Source: Rhodobacterales bacterium 56_14_T64 (GTDB lineage: Bacteria; Pseudomonadota; Alphaproteobacteria; Rhodobacterales; Rhodobacteraceae). From it: a stretch of 37,072 bases of DNA. Below, in pieces: positions 15,667-24,444 of this stretch; positions within the stretch are counted from its first letter, which is position 1, and every line of letters begins with the position of its first letter. The position numbers and the translations under genes were made by a program. The stretch spans positions 1 to 37,072 of the forward strand of contig MAAY01000008.1 in the NCBI GenBank assembly GCA_002162795.1. The letters are read 5' to 3'. Below the pieces are notes generated by a model that was not told the DNA's origin, did no database searches, and saw nothing but the letters and a program-made list of their open reading frames with translations.

Positions 15667-15712
15667 ATCTGAGAGTAAGCGCCCCCTTAGATCACCCTCA
15701 GCTTGATATAGT

Positions 15713-16141
15713 TCAGTAACCGTTCCAGCGAAATGCGCCCTCAGCCGACAGGGCCGAAAACGGATTATGCGCCACTTCCCATAGCTGCCCATCCGGAGCC
15801 CGAAAGTACCCGTGATGCCCGCCCCAGAACACATCCGCGGCGGCCTTCAGGATCTCAGCCCCAGCGGCCTCTGCAGCCGCCAGCACCTGCGCCACGTCTT
15901 CTTTGGCGCGTGTATTATAACTCAATGACACAGCTCCCTTGCCCAGATCTGAAACCGGCAAACCAACCTCATCCGCCAGCGCCTGCAGCGGATACAGCCC
16001 CAATGTCTGGCCGATCAGATCAAAGGCAATCACCCCATCCGGGCTCTCGGCCCGCTTCCAACCCAGCGCCTCGTAAAACGCCGCGGCCTTTTCCATGTCC
16101 TCAACACCCAATGTAATCAGGCTAATACGCTGTTCCATCAT
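15713..16141 (-). CDS. VOC family protein (glyoxalase/bleomycin-resistance fold)
   Basis: This 142-aa protein is a vicinal-oxygen-chelate domain protein. It begins with ISLITLGVEDMEKAAAFYEALGW, the first beta-alpha module, and ends with HHGYFRAPDGQLWEVAHNP, which carries the usual metal-ligand Glu. The ATG overlaps the stop of the upstream hydrolase in ATGA; a second ATG is one codon on. It is the last gene of a three-gene minus-strand unit with two alpha/beta hydrolases. The substrate is unknown. Confidence 0.85.
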   Translation of the reverse strand: MMEQRISLITLGVEDMEKAAAFYEALGWKRAESPDGVIAFDLIGQTLGLYPLQALADEVGLPVSDLGKGAVSLSYNTRAKEDVAQVLAAAEAAGAEILKAAADVFWGGHHGYFRAPDGQLWEVAHNPFSALSAEGAFRWNGY

Positions 16142-17130
16142 TCAATCCCTTGTGTCTTCAACCACTCCAAAAATCCTTTGACAGCGGCAGCAGTCTGGCC
16201 GGGCGACAAAACATCTCCGGCGATGACATGTGAATTTGCGTCGTCGCCCCCACTCAGGGTCACCGTCTGAATTTTCGACACCCCACCCCAGCGGTCAGCA
16301 ACCTGCGCCGTCAGGTCCGGCCGTACAACCTGGTCCTCATTCGAAAGCCAGAACAAAACCGGAACATTCGTGTGTTTTACGTCCATCTTGACCACTCTGT
16401 CAACCAGCGCAGCCATCGGCAGCACAGCCACGGACGGATATGAATTTGTCCAAAAGGTTTCGTGGTCGGCATTGTGGGCGGGAAACGACCGCTGGTGCCC
16501 GGCCAACGGCGGCAGCCAATAGCGGGCAGCAGGCAGGGTCAGTAAAGGCGCCAACGGATTATTGATTCCATAATTTGGCGACACGAAAATCATTGCCGCC
16601 ACATCTTTTGACATCTGCGGGTCCAGTGCCGCCGCTGTGGCCAAAGTCGCGCCGGTGGATGTGGCGATCACCACAACCCGGTTGCCAACCTGCCGCGCAG
16701 CCGCCAGCCCCTCGGCCAGATCCATCATCCAGTCATTCACCGTAGCCTCGGCCATCGCATCACCTGAACGACCATGACCGCGCAGACGGGTGAACACCAG
16801 ATTGGCCCCCAACGCCTCGGCAACCTGATCAGGCACCGGGCGAATTTCTTCTGACGTGGCCGAAAACCCATGCACATACAGAACCGAGACCGGCGTGCGT
16901 TGCTCTTTGAACCCCTCGCGCCAGATCACCCGCTTTTCGGTACCGGGTGTGATATCCTTGTACCGGCTTTCAATGCTCTCGAAATAGACCTGCACCCCCT
17001 CGCCAAACCGACGCGGTTCAAATGAGGCTTTGAAATCAACCGGCTCATATGGCCCGAGGACCCACAGCCCCCCCAGTCCCAAGGCCAATACCAGCAAAAT
17101 CCGCCCCAGCCATTTACCAAACCGCCGCAT
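16138..17130 (-). CDS. Membrane-anchored alpha/beta hydrolase
   Basis: This 330-aa protein starts with a basic stretch and one hydrophobic helix (residues about 9-28), so the catalytic domain is probably periplasmic and anchored. VLYVHGFSATSEE gives the oxyanion region, LRGHGRSGD follows, and the elbow is ATSTGAT, which has Thr-Ser-Thr in place of the usual G-x-S-x-G first Gly. A late SHVIAGD may carry the catalytic His. The ATG at 17130 overlaps the stop of the upstream hydrolase as TGATG; a GTG one codon earlier is possible. It belongs to a unit of two hydrolases and a VOC protein. Confidence 0.8.
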   Translation of the reverse strand: MRRFGKWLGRILLVLALGLGGLWVLGPYEPVDFKASFEPRRFGEGVQVYFESIESRYKDITPGTEKRVIWREGFKEQRTPVSVLYVHGFSATSEEIRPVPDQVAEALGANLVFTRLRGHGRSGDAMAEATVNDWMMDLAEGLAAARQVGNRVVVIATSTGATLATAAALDPQMSKDVAAMIFVSPNYGINNPLAPLLTLPAARYWLPPLAGHQRSFPAHNADHETFWTNSYPSVAVLPMAALVDRVVKMDVKHTNVPVLFWLSNEDQVVRPDLTAQVADRWGGVSKIQTVTLSGGDDANSHVIAGDVLSPGQTAAAVKGFLEWLKTQGIE

Positions 17131-17879
17131 CACGCATCCCCCAAGACATCAAGAACCGCATCTTCGATCATCTGCAAACATGGGCCATCCGAGAACCGGT
17201 GATCCGCATCCTTGACCAGTGTCAGCTGCATATCATCACAGCTGGCATGATCCATCAGGCGCAAAGCAGTGGCAGTGGAAACCGCCGTATCCGCCGTTCC
17301 CTGCAAACACCGAACTGGAAACGGCAGTTCCAACGGCCCTCGCAACACCAATTGATCACGCCCATCCTCGATCATCCGCTTCGAGATAATATATGGCTCC
17401 ATATAGTCACTCGGCAGCTCCACATGGCCCACCTCTTCTAACGCCTGTTTCTGTGCATCCGTGAAATTCGCCCAATATCCGTCCTCGGTAAAATCCGGAG
17501 CCGCCGCTACAGTGACCATGCCATGAATGCGGTCTGGCAGGGCTTTGGCCAGCAACAACGCCTGCCATCCGCCCATCGACGATCCCACCGGTACAATAGG
17601 TCCCTCGGTCAGCGCCTCAACCACCGCCACCGTATCCTCATGCCAATCGCCAATGCAGCCCTGCTCGAACGTGCCAGAACTTTCACCATGCCCGGAATAG
17701 TCAAACCGCAAAAACGCCCGCCCCTGCGCCTTGGCCCAGGCCTCCAGAAACACAGCCTTGGTGCCTTGCATATCGGACTTCAACCCGCCCAGAAACACCA
17801 CCCAGGGTCCCTTACCCTCGTGTCGGTGATAGGCAATGCGACGTCCCTGAGGACTGTCGAGAAATTCGCAGGTAACCAT
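17130..17879 (-). CDS. Alpha/beta hydrolase, ABHD10-like thioesterase/esterase
   Basis: This 249-aa protein has VVFLGGLKSDMQGTKA (oxyanion region), RFDYSGHGESSG, the nucleophile elbow GSSMGG and KDADHRFSD with the catalytic His. FLGGLKSDM and FDYSGHGxSxG are typical of the ABHD10/palmitoyl-protein-thioesterase-like group in alphaproteobacteria. The start at 17879 has GGGAGA upstream; the frame runs back to 18035 but the extra 52 residues look non-coding and would overlap the divergent gene. It heads a unit with a second hydrolase and a VOC gene. Confidence 0.85.
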   Translation of the reverse strand: MVTCEFLDSPQGRRIAYHRHEGKGPWVVFLGGLKSDMQGTKAVFLEAWAKAQGRAFLRFDYSGHGESSGTFEQGCIGDWHEDTVAVVEALTEGPIVPVGSSMGGWQALLLAKALPDRIHGMVTVAAAPDFTEDGYWANFTDAQKQALEEVGHVELPSDYMEPYIISKRMIEDGRDQLVLRGPLELPFPVRCLQGTADTAVSTATALRLMDHASCDDMQLTLVKDADHRFSDGPCLQMIEDAVLDVLGDA

Positions 17880-18017
17880 ACTTATTCTCCCTGATTTACC
17901 CAAGATGTGACATGTGCCGCGACAGCCCGCAATTGGTGAATGAGCCGCCGTTGCGGCATCCACTGTTTGCATGTGGCAACATCTGGTCCATAAGGCTGCA
18001 ATATTTCGAGGTGCCGC

Positions 18018-19022
18018 GTGTTCAAAATTTTTCAAATTCTTCTGATAGCTACCACCCTTGCCAGCCTGGCAATTCCCACCACTTGGGCCACGCTTGCCCT
18101 TTGGTACCGACTTCCCTTTGGCCTCCCAATTCGCGTTTTCGTGGCCAGTGGCTTTGCGCTGTTGGGCCTTGCTGTAATGACCTCCCTGTTCAGCCCGCGC
18201 CGCTTGCGTGCCCTGGCCACCTTCTGTCTTGCCCTCGCCAGCGTCCTTTTCTGGTGGTCAACCCTCACCCCATCGTCACAGTCCAACTGGGCCCCTGACG
18301 TCTCGCGCCAGGTCACCGGCCAAATCGACGGCGACACCCTCACCCTGACAGATGTTCGCAACTTTGACTGGACCACCACAACCGAGGCCACCGCCCATTG
18401 GGAAACGCGCTCCTACGACCTGTCGCAGCTAAAGGGCGTCGATCTGTTCATGTCCTATTGGGCTGGTCCACAGATGGCCCATATGATTGTCAGCTTTGAC
18501 TTCGCCAATGCCGACCCCATCGCCTGGTCGGTTGAGGTGCGTCGCCAGGTCGGCGGAGGATTCTCGCCCCTCGCTGATCTGTTCAAGTCCAACACCTTGG
18601 TGATCATCGCCGCAGACGAGCGCGACGTGGTCGGCACCCGCAGCAATGTTCGCGGTGAAGACGTGCAGCTCTACCGCATCAAAACCACGCCCGAAAAAGC
18701 CCGTGCCCTGCTGCTACAATATGTCGAAGCTGCCAACGCTCTGGCAGACCGACCAAAATGGTACAATTCGCTGACAACAAACTGCACCACCGTAGTGTTA
18801 TCGATGATCCGCACCATTGTCGCCGAGGTGCCACTGGACTGGCGGGTGCTGGCCAATGGCTACCTGCCCGACTACGCCTATGACCAGGGCGTGCTGGCCA
18901 ACCATCTGCCCCTGTCCGAGCTACGCGCCCAATCCCATATCGCCAAACGCGCCACCGATTTCGGGCTCAACCCCGGCTTTTCAGCCGCCATCCGCACAGA
19001 TGTTCCCATCCCGCGCCCCTGA
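18018..19022 (+). CDS. DUF4105 / Lnb-like periplasmic-domain membrane protein
   Basis: This 334-aa protein has two to three N-terminal transmembrane helices (residues about 5-28, 36-58, 65-82) and a periplasmic domain. The domain starts with VRNFDWTTTTEATAHWETRSYDL, which is characteristic of DUF4105, and contains the Cys of WYNSLTTNCTT, the expected catalytic residue. DUF4105 proteins include the Lnb group linked to lipoprotein N-acylation; whether this one has that activity is unknown. The GTG start has GAGG 7 bases upstream. It is divergent from the hydrolase unit. Length is typical of the alphaproteobacterial form. Confidence 0.78.
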   Translation: MFKIFQILLIATTLASLAIPTTWATLALWYRLPFGLPIRVFVASGFALLGLAVMTSLFSPRRLRALATFCLALASVLFWWSTLTPSSQSNWAPDVSRQVTGQIDGDTLTLTDVRNFDWTTTTEATAHWETRSYDLSQLKGVDLFMSYWAGPQMAHMIVSFDFANADPIAWSVEVRRQVGGGFSPLADLFKSNTLVIIAADERDVVGTRSNVRGEDVQLYRIKTTPEKARALLLQYVEAANALADRPKWYNSLTTNCTTVVLSMIRTIVAEVPLDWRVLANGYLPDYAYDQGVLANHLPLSELRAQSHIAKRATDFGLNPGFSAAIRTDVPIPRP

Positions 19023-19083
19023 TCCCCCACCAGCCCACCACCGCAGCCATCTCATTCTTCTTGTTACAAATACCTCGGGGAGC

Positions 19084-19103
19084 GCGAGGGGCTGGCCCCT
19101 CGC
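19084..19103 (+). terminator. GC-rich hairpin before thrS
   Basis: GCGAGGGG pairs with CCCCTCGC in a near-perfect palindrome at 19084-19103. It lies between the DUF4105 and thrS genes. No T-run follows (CCCTGTCCCCG), so it may be a terminator of weak type or a REP-like element rather than a classic intrinsic terminator. Confidence 0.4.
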
Positions 19104-19209
19104 CCCTGTCCCCGTCTTGACAGCCCCTCCCCCGCCTGCCAAATGATCAAAACACATAACCCGCAACCGGGCGTTCAGTGGGCGCCAAACCGACGAGGAG
19201 TGCCGATAG

Positions 19210-21168
19210 ATGGCCACCGACTCTCAGAAAATCTCCCTTACCTTTCCCGATGGCAATGCCCGATCCTACGACGCAGGCGTCACCGCCGCGCAGGTCGCTG
19301 CCGACATCTCCAGCTCGCTGGCCAAAAAAGCCATATCTGCCACCTACAACGATCAGCACTGGGACCTGCAGTGGCCGATCCCCGCGGATGGCTCCATCGC
19401 CCTGCACACCATGAAGGACGAGGTGCAGGCCAACGAGCTGATCCGCCACGATCTGGCCCACATCATGGCCCGCGCCGTGCAAGCGCTGTGGCCCGACACC
19501 AAGGTCACCATTGGCCCGGTGATCGACAACGGCTGGTATTACGACTTTGACCGCGCCGAGCCTTTCACACCCGAAGATCTGGGTATGATCGAAAAAGAGA
19601 TGAAGAAAATCATCAACATGCGCGATGCGGTGAAAACCGAGGTCTGGGACCGTCAGCGCGCCGTTGATTTCTACACCGCCAATGATGAACCCTATAAGGT
19701 CGAACTGATCGACGGTATTCCGGGTGATGAGCCGCTGCGCATGTACTGGCATGGCGGCTGGCAGGATCTCTGCCGTGGCCCCCACCTTGCCCACACCGGC
19801 CAGGTCCCCGGCGACAGCTTCAAACTGATGTCCATCGCTGGTGCTTACTGGCGCGGCGACAGTGACCGCGCCATGCTGCAGCGGATCTACGGCGTTGCCT
19901 TCACCGGCAAAGAAAAGCTAAAGGCCCACCTGACCATGCTGGAAGAGGCCGCCAAGCGCGACCACCGCAAACTGGGCCGAGAGATGAACTTGTTCCACAT
20001 GCAGGAAGAGGCCCCCGGCCAGATCTTCTGGCACCCCAATGGCTGGACTATCTACACTGAACTACAAGACTACATGCGCCGAAAACAGCGCGCCGATGGC
20101 TATGTGGAGGTCAACACCCCGCAAGTGGTGGATCGCAAACTGTGGGAAGCCTCTGGCCACTGGGACAAGTATCAGGAACACATGTTCATTGTTGAGGTCG
20201 ACGAAGAGCACGCCCGTGAAAAATCGATCAACGCGCTGAAGCCAATGAACTGCCCCTGCCACGTGCAGGTCTATAATCAGGGCCTGAAATCCTACCGCGA
20301 CCTGCCCCTGCGCATGGCCGAGTTTGGCTCCTGCAACCGCTACGAACCCTCGGGCGCGCTGCATGGTATCATGCGGGTGCGTGGCTTTACTCAGGATGAC
20401 GCGCATATCTTCTGTACTGAGGATCAGATCGAAGCAGAATGCGCCAAGTTCATCGACTTCTTGTCCTCGGTCTACAAAGACCTTGGGTTTGAAAAGTTCG
20501 AGATCATGTTCGCCACCCGCCCGGAAAAACGTGTCGGCACTGAGGAAAGCTGGGATCACGTCGAAGGTGCGCTGGAGAACGCTATCAAGGCCACCGGCCA
20601 CGCCTATACGCTGGACGAAGGCGAAGGTGCCTTCTACGGCCCCAAACTGGACTTCAAACTGACCGACGCCATTGGCCGGGTCTGGCAGTGCGGCACCTTC
20701 CAGGTGGACCCCAACCTCCCGGAACGCCTAAATGCCAACTACATCGGTGAAGATGGCAGCAAGCACCGCCCCTATATGCTGCACCGCGCCTGTCTGGGCT
20801 CGTTTGAACGCTTCATCGGCATCCTAATCGAAAGCCACGCCGGCAAACTGCCGTTCTGGCTGGCACCGCGTCAGGTTGTTGTTGCCTCGATCACCTCAGA
20901 TTCGGACGAATACGTGATGGAAGTCGTCTCGGAACTGAAAAAGGCAGGCGTGCGCGTCGAGGCCGACATCCGCAACGAGAAGATCAACTACAAGGTTCGC
21001 GAACACTCAGTTGGCAAAGTGCCGGTCATTCTGGCCATCGGTGCGCGCGAAGTCGAAGAGCGCACCGTATCGATCCGTCGTCTGGGCCAGAAGCAAAGCA
21101 AGGTCGACAGCCTGGAAAATGTTACAAAGCTTCTCGCGCTGGAAGCTACAGCCCCTGATCTTCTGTAA
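19210..21168 (+). CDS. thrS: Threonine--tRNA ligase
   Basis: This 652-aa class II synthetase has a TGS domain at residues about 5-68, an editing domain with HDLAH at 80-84 and the second-site Cys/His region near 188-192, and a catalytic core. The core carries zinc ligands Cys348 (MNCPCH) and His399 (DDAHIFC) and the motif 2 Arg in [10 protein letters not shown]. The C-terminal anticodon domain includes [14 protein letters not shown]. Length is normal. The ATG has GAGGAG 9 bases upstream. A terminator-like hairpin follows, so it is separated from the bufferin operon. No obvious tRNA-type leader was seen in the short 5' gap. Confidence 0.97.
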   Translation: MATDSQKISLTFPDGNARSYDAGVTAAQVAADISSSLAKKAISATYNDQHWDLQWPIPADGSIALHTMKDEVQANELIRHDLAHIMARAVQALWPDTKVTIGPVIDNGWYYDFDRAEPFTPEDLGMIEKEMKKIINMRDAVKTEVWDRQRAVDFYTANDEPYKVELIDGIPGDEPLRMYWHGGWQDLCRGPHLAHTGQVPGDSFKLMSIAGAYWRGDSDRAMLQRIYGVAFTGKEKLKAHLTMLEEAAKRDHRKLGREMNLFHMQEEAPGQIFWHPNGWTIYTELQDYMRRKQRADGYVEVNTPQVVDRKLWEASGHWDKYQEHMFIVEVDEEHAREKSINALKPMNCPCHVQVYNQGLKSYRDLPLRMAEFGSCNRYEPSGALHGIMRVRGFTQDDAHIFCTEDQIEAECAKFIDFLSSVYKDLGFEKFEIMFATRPEKRVGTEESWDHVEGALENAIKATGHAYTLDEGEGAFYGPKLDFKLTDAIGRVWQCGTFQVDPNLPERLNANYIGEDGSKHRPYMLHRACLGSFERFIGILIESHAGKLPFWLAPRQVVVASITSDSDEYVMEVVSELKKAGVRVEADIRNEKINYKVREHSVGKVPVILAIGAREVEERTVSIRRLGQKQSKVDSLENVTKLLALEATAPDLL

Positions 21169-21192
21169 CATTTAGCTCTAACAGACCTTTTC

Positions 21193-21213
21193 CCGGCCCC
21201 TTTCTGGGGCCGG
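21193..21213 (+). terminator. Terminator after thrS
   Basis: CCGGCCCC (21193-21200) and GGGGCCGG (21206-21213) form a perfect 8-bp stem with a TTTCT loop, followed by ATTACGTT. The T-run is weak. Confidence 0.65.
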
Positions 21214-21387
21214 ATTACGTTCCAGACGCCGCAACATGCTAAAAATAAACATTTTTTCGCCGAACCCTTTGTCACACATTCTGACGGGCGCGTGACACAC
21301 AGGCTCGTGTCTTCATTGTGCGCTAATGGTCCGCTAGGGTTTATCTGTCACCAAACAGCAAGCTTTAAAACAAAAGGACTTCCCCCG

Positions 21388-21693
21388 ATGTCGAACACTG
21401 CAAAATCTCTGGTTGTCGCCAGCGCCGTCGCCGCCGCACTGGCCGCAGCAGCCACAACTCCCGCCGCCGCTCAGTCCAAAGAGAAATGCTATGGCGTATC
21501 GCTGGCAGGCCAGAATGACTGCGCCGCTGGTCCCGGCACCACTTGCGCTGGCACCTCGGTGACCGACTATCAGGGCAACGCCTGGACGCTGGTCGACGCG
21601 GGTTCTTGTGAAGGCATGGAACTGCCAACAACGGCAGATGGCACCGCCCGCATGGGCTCGCTCAACGCACTGGAGCGCGACATTCCGGCCTAA
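21388..21693 (+). CDS. bufA1: Bufferin-type RiPP precursor (DUF2282, BufA1-like)
   Basis: This 101-aa secreted protein has an N-terminal signal peptide (residues 1-28, cleavage near PAAAQ) and a mature part with four cysteines: Cys34 (KCYGVSLAG), Cys45 (NDCAAG), Cys53 (CAGTS) and Cys74 (GSCEG). KCYG, AGxNDC and CAGTSxxDY are the signature of the DUF2282 family, now known as bufferin-1 precursors. Cysteines in these are turned into thiooxazoles by an MNIO enzyme and bind copper in the periplasm. The start at 21388 has AAGGA upstream; the frame runs back to 21292 but lacks any signal. BufB, BufC and DoxX genes follow. A hairpin lies between it and bufB. Confidence 0.9.
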   Translation: MSNTAKSLVVASAVAAALAAAATTPAAAQSKEKCYGVSLAGQNDCAAGPGTTCAGTSVTDYQGNAWTLVDAGSCEGMELPTTADGTARMGSLNALERDIPA

Positions 21694-21705
21694 GGCTAAC
21701 ACATC

Positions 21706-21738
21706 GGCGGGGCCGGAGCATATCGCTCCGTCTCCGCC
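21706..21738 (+). terminator. Strong hairpin between bufA and bufB (attenuator or processing site)
   Basis: A 14-base arm at 21706-21719 pairs with 21725-21738 around ATATC with one C-U mismatch and one G-U pair. It is followed by TTTCCTC, a poor T-run. It begins 12 bases after the bufA stop and ends 54 bases before bufB. Such a leaky terminator or mRNA-stabilising stem would give more precursor than enzyme. Confidence 0.7.
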
Positions 21739-21792
21739 TTTCCTCGCCGGTCACCAGACCACTCCTGATCCAGACCCGACGAGAGAGAGATC

Positions 21793-22650
21793 ATGCTGGA
21801 CGCCAGCCAACCTCCCAGCAACCTGCCAAATTCAGCCGGTGTCGGCTATAAACCACAGCATTTCGCTCAGATCCTTGAAGATCCAGGTGCCGTGCGCTGG
21901 CTGGAAATCCATGCCGAGAACTACATGGGTGATGGCGGCCGTCCGCTGGCACAACTGCGCCGCCTGTCCGAGCAATTCGCCATCTCGGTGCACGGCGTCG
22001 GCCTCAGCATCGGCGGCGAGTCGCCGCTGGACCCCGACCATCTGGCCCGTCTCAAACATCTTGTTGGCTGGCTGAACCCCGCCAGCTTTTCCGAGCATCT
22101 GGCTTGGTCCACCCATGACAGTCATTTCTACAATGACTTGCTGCCGCTGCCCTATACCAACGACACCCTGACCCGTGTCTGCAGCCATATCGATCAGCTG
22201 CAAACAACTGTTGGGCGGCAAATGCTACTGGAAAACCCCTCCAGCTACCTCGCCTTTGACGAAAGCACTTGGTCCGAGCCCGAATTCATGACCGAGATTG
22301 CCCGGCGCACCGGCTGCGGGTTATTGCTCGACGTCAACAACGTCTTTGTCTCGGCCAGCAATCTCGACTTTTCGCCGCAAGGCTACATCGACGCCTTTGC
22401 ACTGGATCAGGTCGGTGAAATCCACCTTGGCGGCCACGACACCGACCAGGACGACCACGGAAAGCCGCTGCTGATCGACAGCCACGGACGTGAGGTCGCT
22501 GACCCGGTCTGGGCGCTGCTGGACTATACCCTGGCGCAATCCGGCCCCAAACCAGTACTGGTAGAGTGGGACAATGATGTCCCTGACTGGCCGGTGCTGT
22601 CCGCCGAGGCCGACCGCGCTGCCAATGCGCTGCAAAAGGTCCCGGCATGA
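21793..22650 (+). CDS. bufB: MNIO (DUF692) enzyme, bufferin cysteine-modifying oxidase BufB
   Basis: This 285-aa TIM-barrel protein belongs to DUF692, the multinuclear non-heme iron-dependent oxidative enzymes. These modify peptide cysteines, in bufferin systems to 5-thiooxazoles. Putative metal ligands are His67 (SVHGVGLS), His102 (FSEHLAW), Glu147 (LLENPSS), Asp180 (LLDVNN), His211 (EIHLGGH) and Glu258 (LVEWDND), all in the family order. The length is normal and the ATG has a purine-rich site. Its stop overlaps the start of the partner gene. The substrate is the product of the preceding DUF2282 gene. Confidence 0.92.
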   Translation: MLDASQPPSNLPNSAGVGYKPQHFAQILEDPGAVRWLEIHAENYMGDGGRPLAQLRRLSEQFAISVHGVGLSIGGESPLDPDHLARLKHLVGWLNPASFSEHLAWSTHDSHFYNDLLPLPYTNDTLTRVCSHIDQLQTTVGRQMLLENPSSYLAFDESTWSEPEFMTEIARRTGCGLLLDVNNVFVSASNLDFSPQGYIDAFALDQVGEIHLGGHDTDQDDHGKPLLIDSHGREVADPVWALLDYTLAQSGPKPVLVEWDNDVPDWPVLSAEADRAANALQKVPA

Positions 22651-23402
22651 GCCTGAGCCAAAGTCAATTCACCCGCGCCATGATGGATGCATCTCAGCCT
22701 GTGCCCGATGGGCTATCAGATGCCCAAAATCGCCCAGCGGGCAGTCGTTTCAACGTCTACCGCAATAATATCGCGGTCTCGCTGACCGACGCGATGCACG
22801 CCGCCTTTCCGGTGATTGCCAAACTTCTGGGCAAGGAAAACATGGATGGGCTGTCGGGCCTGTATCTGCGCGCCCACCCGCCTTCATCGCCTGTAATGAT
22901 GTTCTACGGCGAACACTTTCCAGAGTTTCTATCTGGAATGAAACAGCTGAACCACCTTGGGTATCTGGCCGATGTGGCGCACCTAGAGCTGGCCCTGCGC
23001 CGCGCTTACCATGCGGCAGACACATCCCCGATTGCCGCTGATGCGCTGGCCAACATCGCTCCCGAGGCACTCATGCAATCCCATATCACTCTGGCCCCAT
23101 CCGTGCAGGTGATCCCCTCACCTTGGCCAATCTGTGACATCTGGCACTTCAACACCACCAAAGACGCCCCCAAGCCCAAAGCCGAGGCGCAGGATGTTCT
23201 GATCACCCGTCCCGAATTCGACCCGATCCCACATGCCTTGCCTGCTGGCGGCGCATCCTGGATCTCTGCTTTGCTGCAGGGAACGCGTTTTGGTGACGCC
23301 CATGAGGCCACTCTAAACACCACACCCGAGTTCGACCTTGGGGCAACGCTCACACTGCTGTTGCAAGGCGGCGCTATCATCAATTTGGACAAAAAAGGAT
23401 AA
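22647..23402 (+). CDS. bufC: DUF2063 partner of the MNIO enzyme (BufC)
   Basis: This 251-aa protein has the DUF2063 N-terminal domain at residues about 5-95 (FTRAMMDAS, RFNVYRNNIAVSL, AFPVIAKLLG), which in bufferin and related clusters recognises the precursor and delivers it to the MNIO enzyme. The C-terminal half is less conserved and alpha/beta in character. The ATG overlaps the bufB stop by four bases (ATGA), indicating translational coupling and a stable BufBC complex. A DoxX gene follows 4 bases later. Confidence 0.88.
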   Translation: MSLSQSQFTRAMMDASQPVPDGLSDAQNRPAGSRFNVYRNNIAVSLTDAMHAAFPVIAKLLGKENMDGLSGLYLRAHPPSSPVMMFYGEHFPEFLSGMKQLNHLGYLADVAHLELALRRAYHAADTSPIAADALANIAPEALMQSHITLAPSVQVIPSPWPICDIWHFNTTKDAPKPKAEAQDVLITRPEFDPIPHALPAGGASWISALLQGTRFGDAHEATLNTTPEFDLGATLTLLLQGGAIINLDKKG

Positions 23403-23406
23403 CGCC

Positions 23407-23970
23407 ATGCACGCATTGGTTTCGATTCACGACACGGTATTCGGCCTAATCGATCGGGCTGGAAACTGGCTGCTGCCACTGGCCGCCCGCTTTGTTTTTG
23501 CCGCGACACTGCTGATGTACTACTGGAATTCCGGCCTGACCAAATTGGGAGATGGGATTTCGGGCATCTTCAGCCCCTCCATCGGTGCCTATTCGCAAAT
23601 CTTCCCAAAACAGCTCGAGGCGGTGGGCTATGACGTCTCACAACTCGGAGCCTTTCAATGGCTGGTGGTCGTCGCGGGCACCTGGGCCGAGTTCATCCTG
23701 CCGCTGCTGCTGGTGATTGGTCTGGCCACGCGGCTGGCCTCGCTGGGTATGATTGGATTTGTGGTGATGCAATCGCTGACCGATGTCTACGGCCATGGCG
23801 TCAGCGATCTGAAAACCCTGGGCGCCTGGTTTGACCGGTTCCCCGATGGCGTCATTCTGGACCAGCGGTTGTTCTGGGTGTTTTTGCTGTCAGTCCTAGT
23901 GATCAAAGGCGCCGGAGCAATCTCGGTAGACGCCCTGCTCCGCCGCCGCGCGACAGCTACGTTTGCTTAA
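23407..23970 (+). CDS. DoxX family membrane protein of the bufferin operon
   Basis: This 187-aa protein has four transmembrane helices (about residues 24-42, 79-103, 108-128 and 158-175) with the WNSGLTKLGDG motif and the AEFILPLLLVIGLATRLA core of the DoxX family. DoxX proteins often follow DUF692/DUF2063 genes and are proposed to serve redox or quinone functions. The ATG at 23407 has AAAGGA upstream and lies 4 bases after the bufC stop, so it is the last gene of the unit. A 13-bp terminator follows. Confidence 0.85.
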   Translation: MHALVSIHDTVFGLIDRAGNWLLPLAARFVFAATLLMYYWNSGLTKLGDGISGIFSPSIGAYSQIFPKQLEAVGYDVSQLGAFQWLVVVAGTWAEFILPLLLVIGLATRLASLGMIGFVVMQSLTDVYGHGVSDLKTLGAWFDRFPDGVILDQRLFWVFLLSVLVIKGAGAISVDALLRRRATATFA

Positions 23971-23981
23971 CAGCTCCTACC

Positions 23982-24019
23982 TTTAGGTCTGCCCGACGCG
24001 ACGCCTGGGCAGACCTAAA
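23982..24019. terminator. Bidirectional terminator at the end of the bufferin operon
   Basis: TTTAGGTCTGCCC (23982-23994) and GGGCAGACCTAAA (24007-24019) form a perfect 13-bp stem around a 12-base loop. The A and T edges serve both strands, since the next gene is convergent. Confidence 0.88.
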
Positions 24020-24033
24020 TTAGAAAAGTGCTG

Positions 24034-24402
24034 CTAGAAATGCGCCTTTGGCTCATCTGGTTTGCCCGCAGCAATTGCCAGAACCCCTGCCAGGCCGGCA
24101 AAGCAAATCGGGAACAGGGTAAAGACGTTAAAGCCAAACCCCACATACATTCCCGCCGCCGAGGCCAGCAGCAACACGCCGCCCCACAGCGCGCGCGCCC
24201 GTGCCATAGCACCGCCAGCAATCGCCAGCATCGGTGACAGCACTGCTAGGATCCGCAGCTGCGTCACATGCTGCACCTGTTCAGCCAGCCCTTCAATTTC
24301 ACCAAACTGCTCGACCGCAGTTGAGTAGCCATAACCGGCAAACCCAACCAGCATTCCAATCAATCCAGCAATAATCCCCAATACCAGGGCTGCGTTACGC
24401 AT
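24034..24402 (-). CDS. Hypothetical four-helix membrane protein
   Basis: This 122-aa protein has four hydrophobic helices (about residues 4-24, 50-68, 71-90 and 93-112) rich in Gly and Ala, and a short charged tail. The start MRNAALVLG at 24402 is used because GGAG lies 9 bases upstream; a TTG two codons earlier is less likely. No family was recognised with confidence. It precedes nothing in its own direction apart from the terminator and is convergent with the bufferin operon. Confidence 0.7.
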   Translation of the reverse strand: MRNAALVLGIIAGLIGMLVGFAGYGYSTAVEQFGEIEGLAEQVQHVTQLRILAVLSPMLAIAGGAMARARALWGGVLLLASAAGMYVGFGFNVFTLFPICFAGLAGVLAIAAGKPDEPKAHF

Positions 24403-24444
24403 TCTCAATCTCCGTCTAAAGTCTCACTCCAAATAAGGCCTCAC

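Noticed and set aside
17880-18035. 52-codon extension of the ABHD10-like hydrolase gene
   Set aside because: It would overlap the divergent DUF4105 gene, while GGGAGA precedes the internal ATG at 17879.
21270-21297. TGTCAC / GTGACA inverted pair with 16-base spacer before bufA, considered as a sigma-factor or metal-regulator site
   Set aside because: Arms are only 6 bp and the spacing matches no regulator I can name, so it is not listed as a site.
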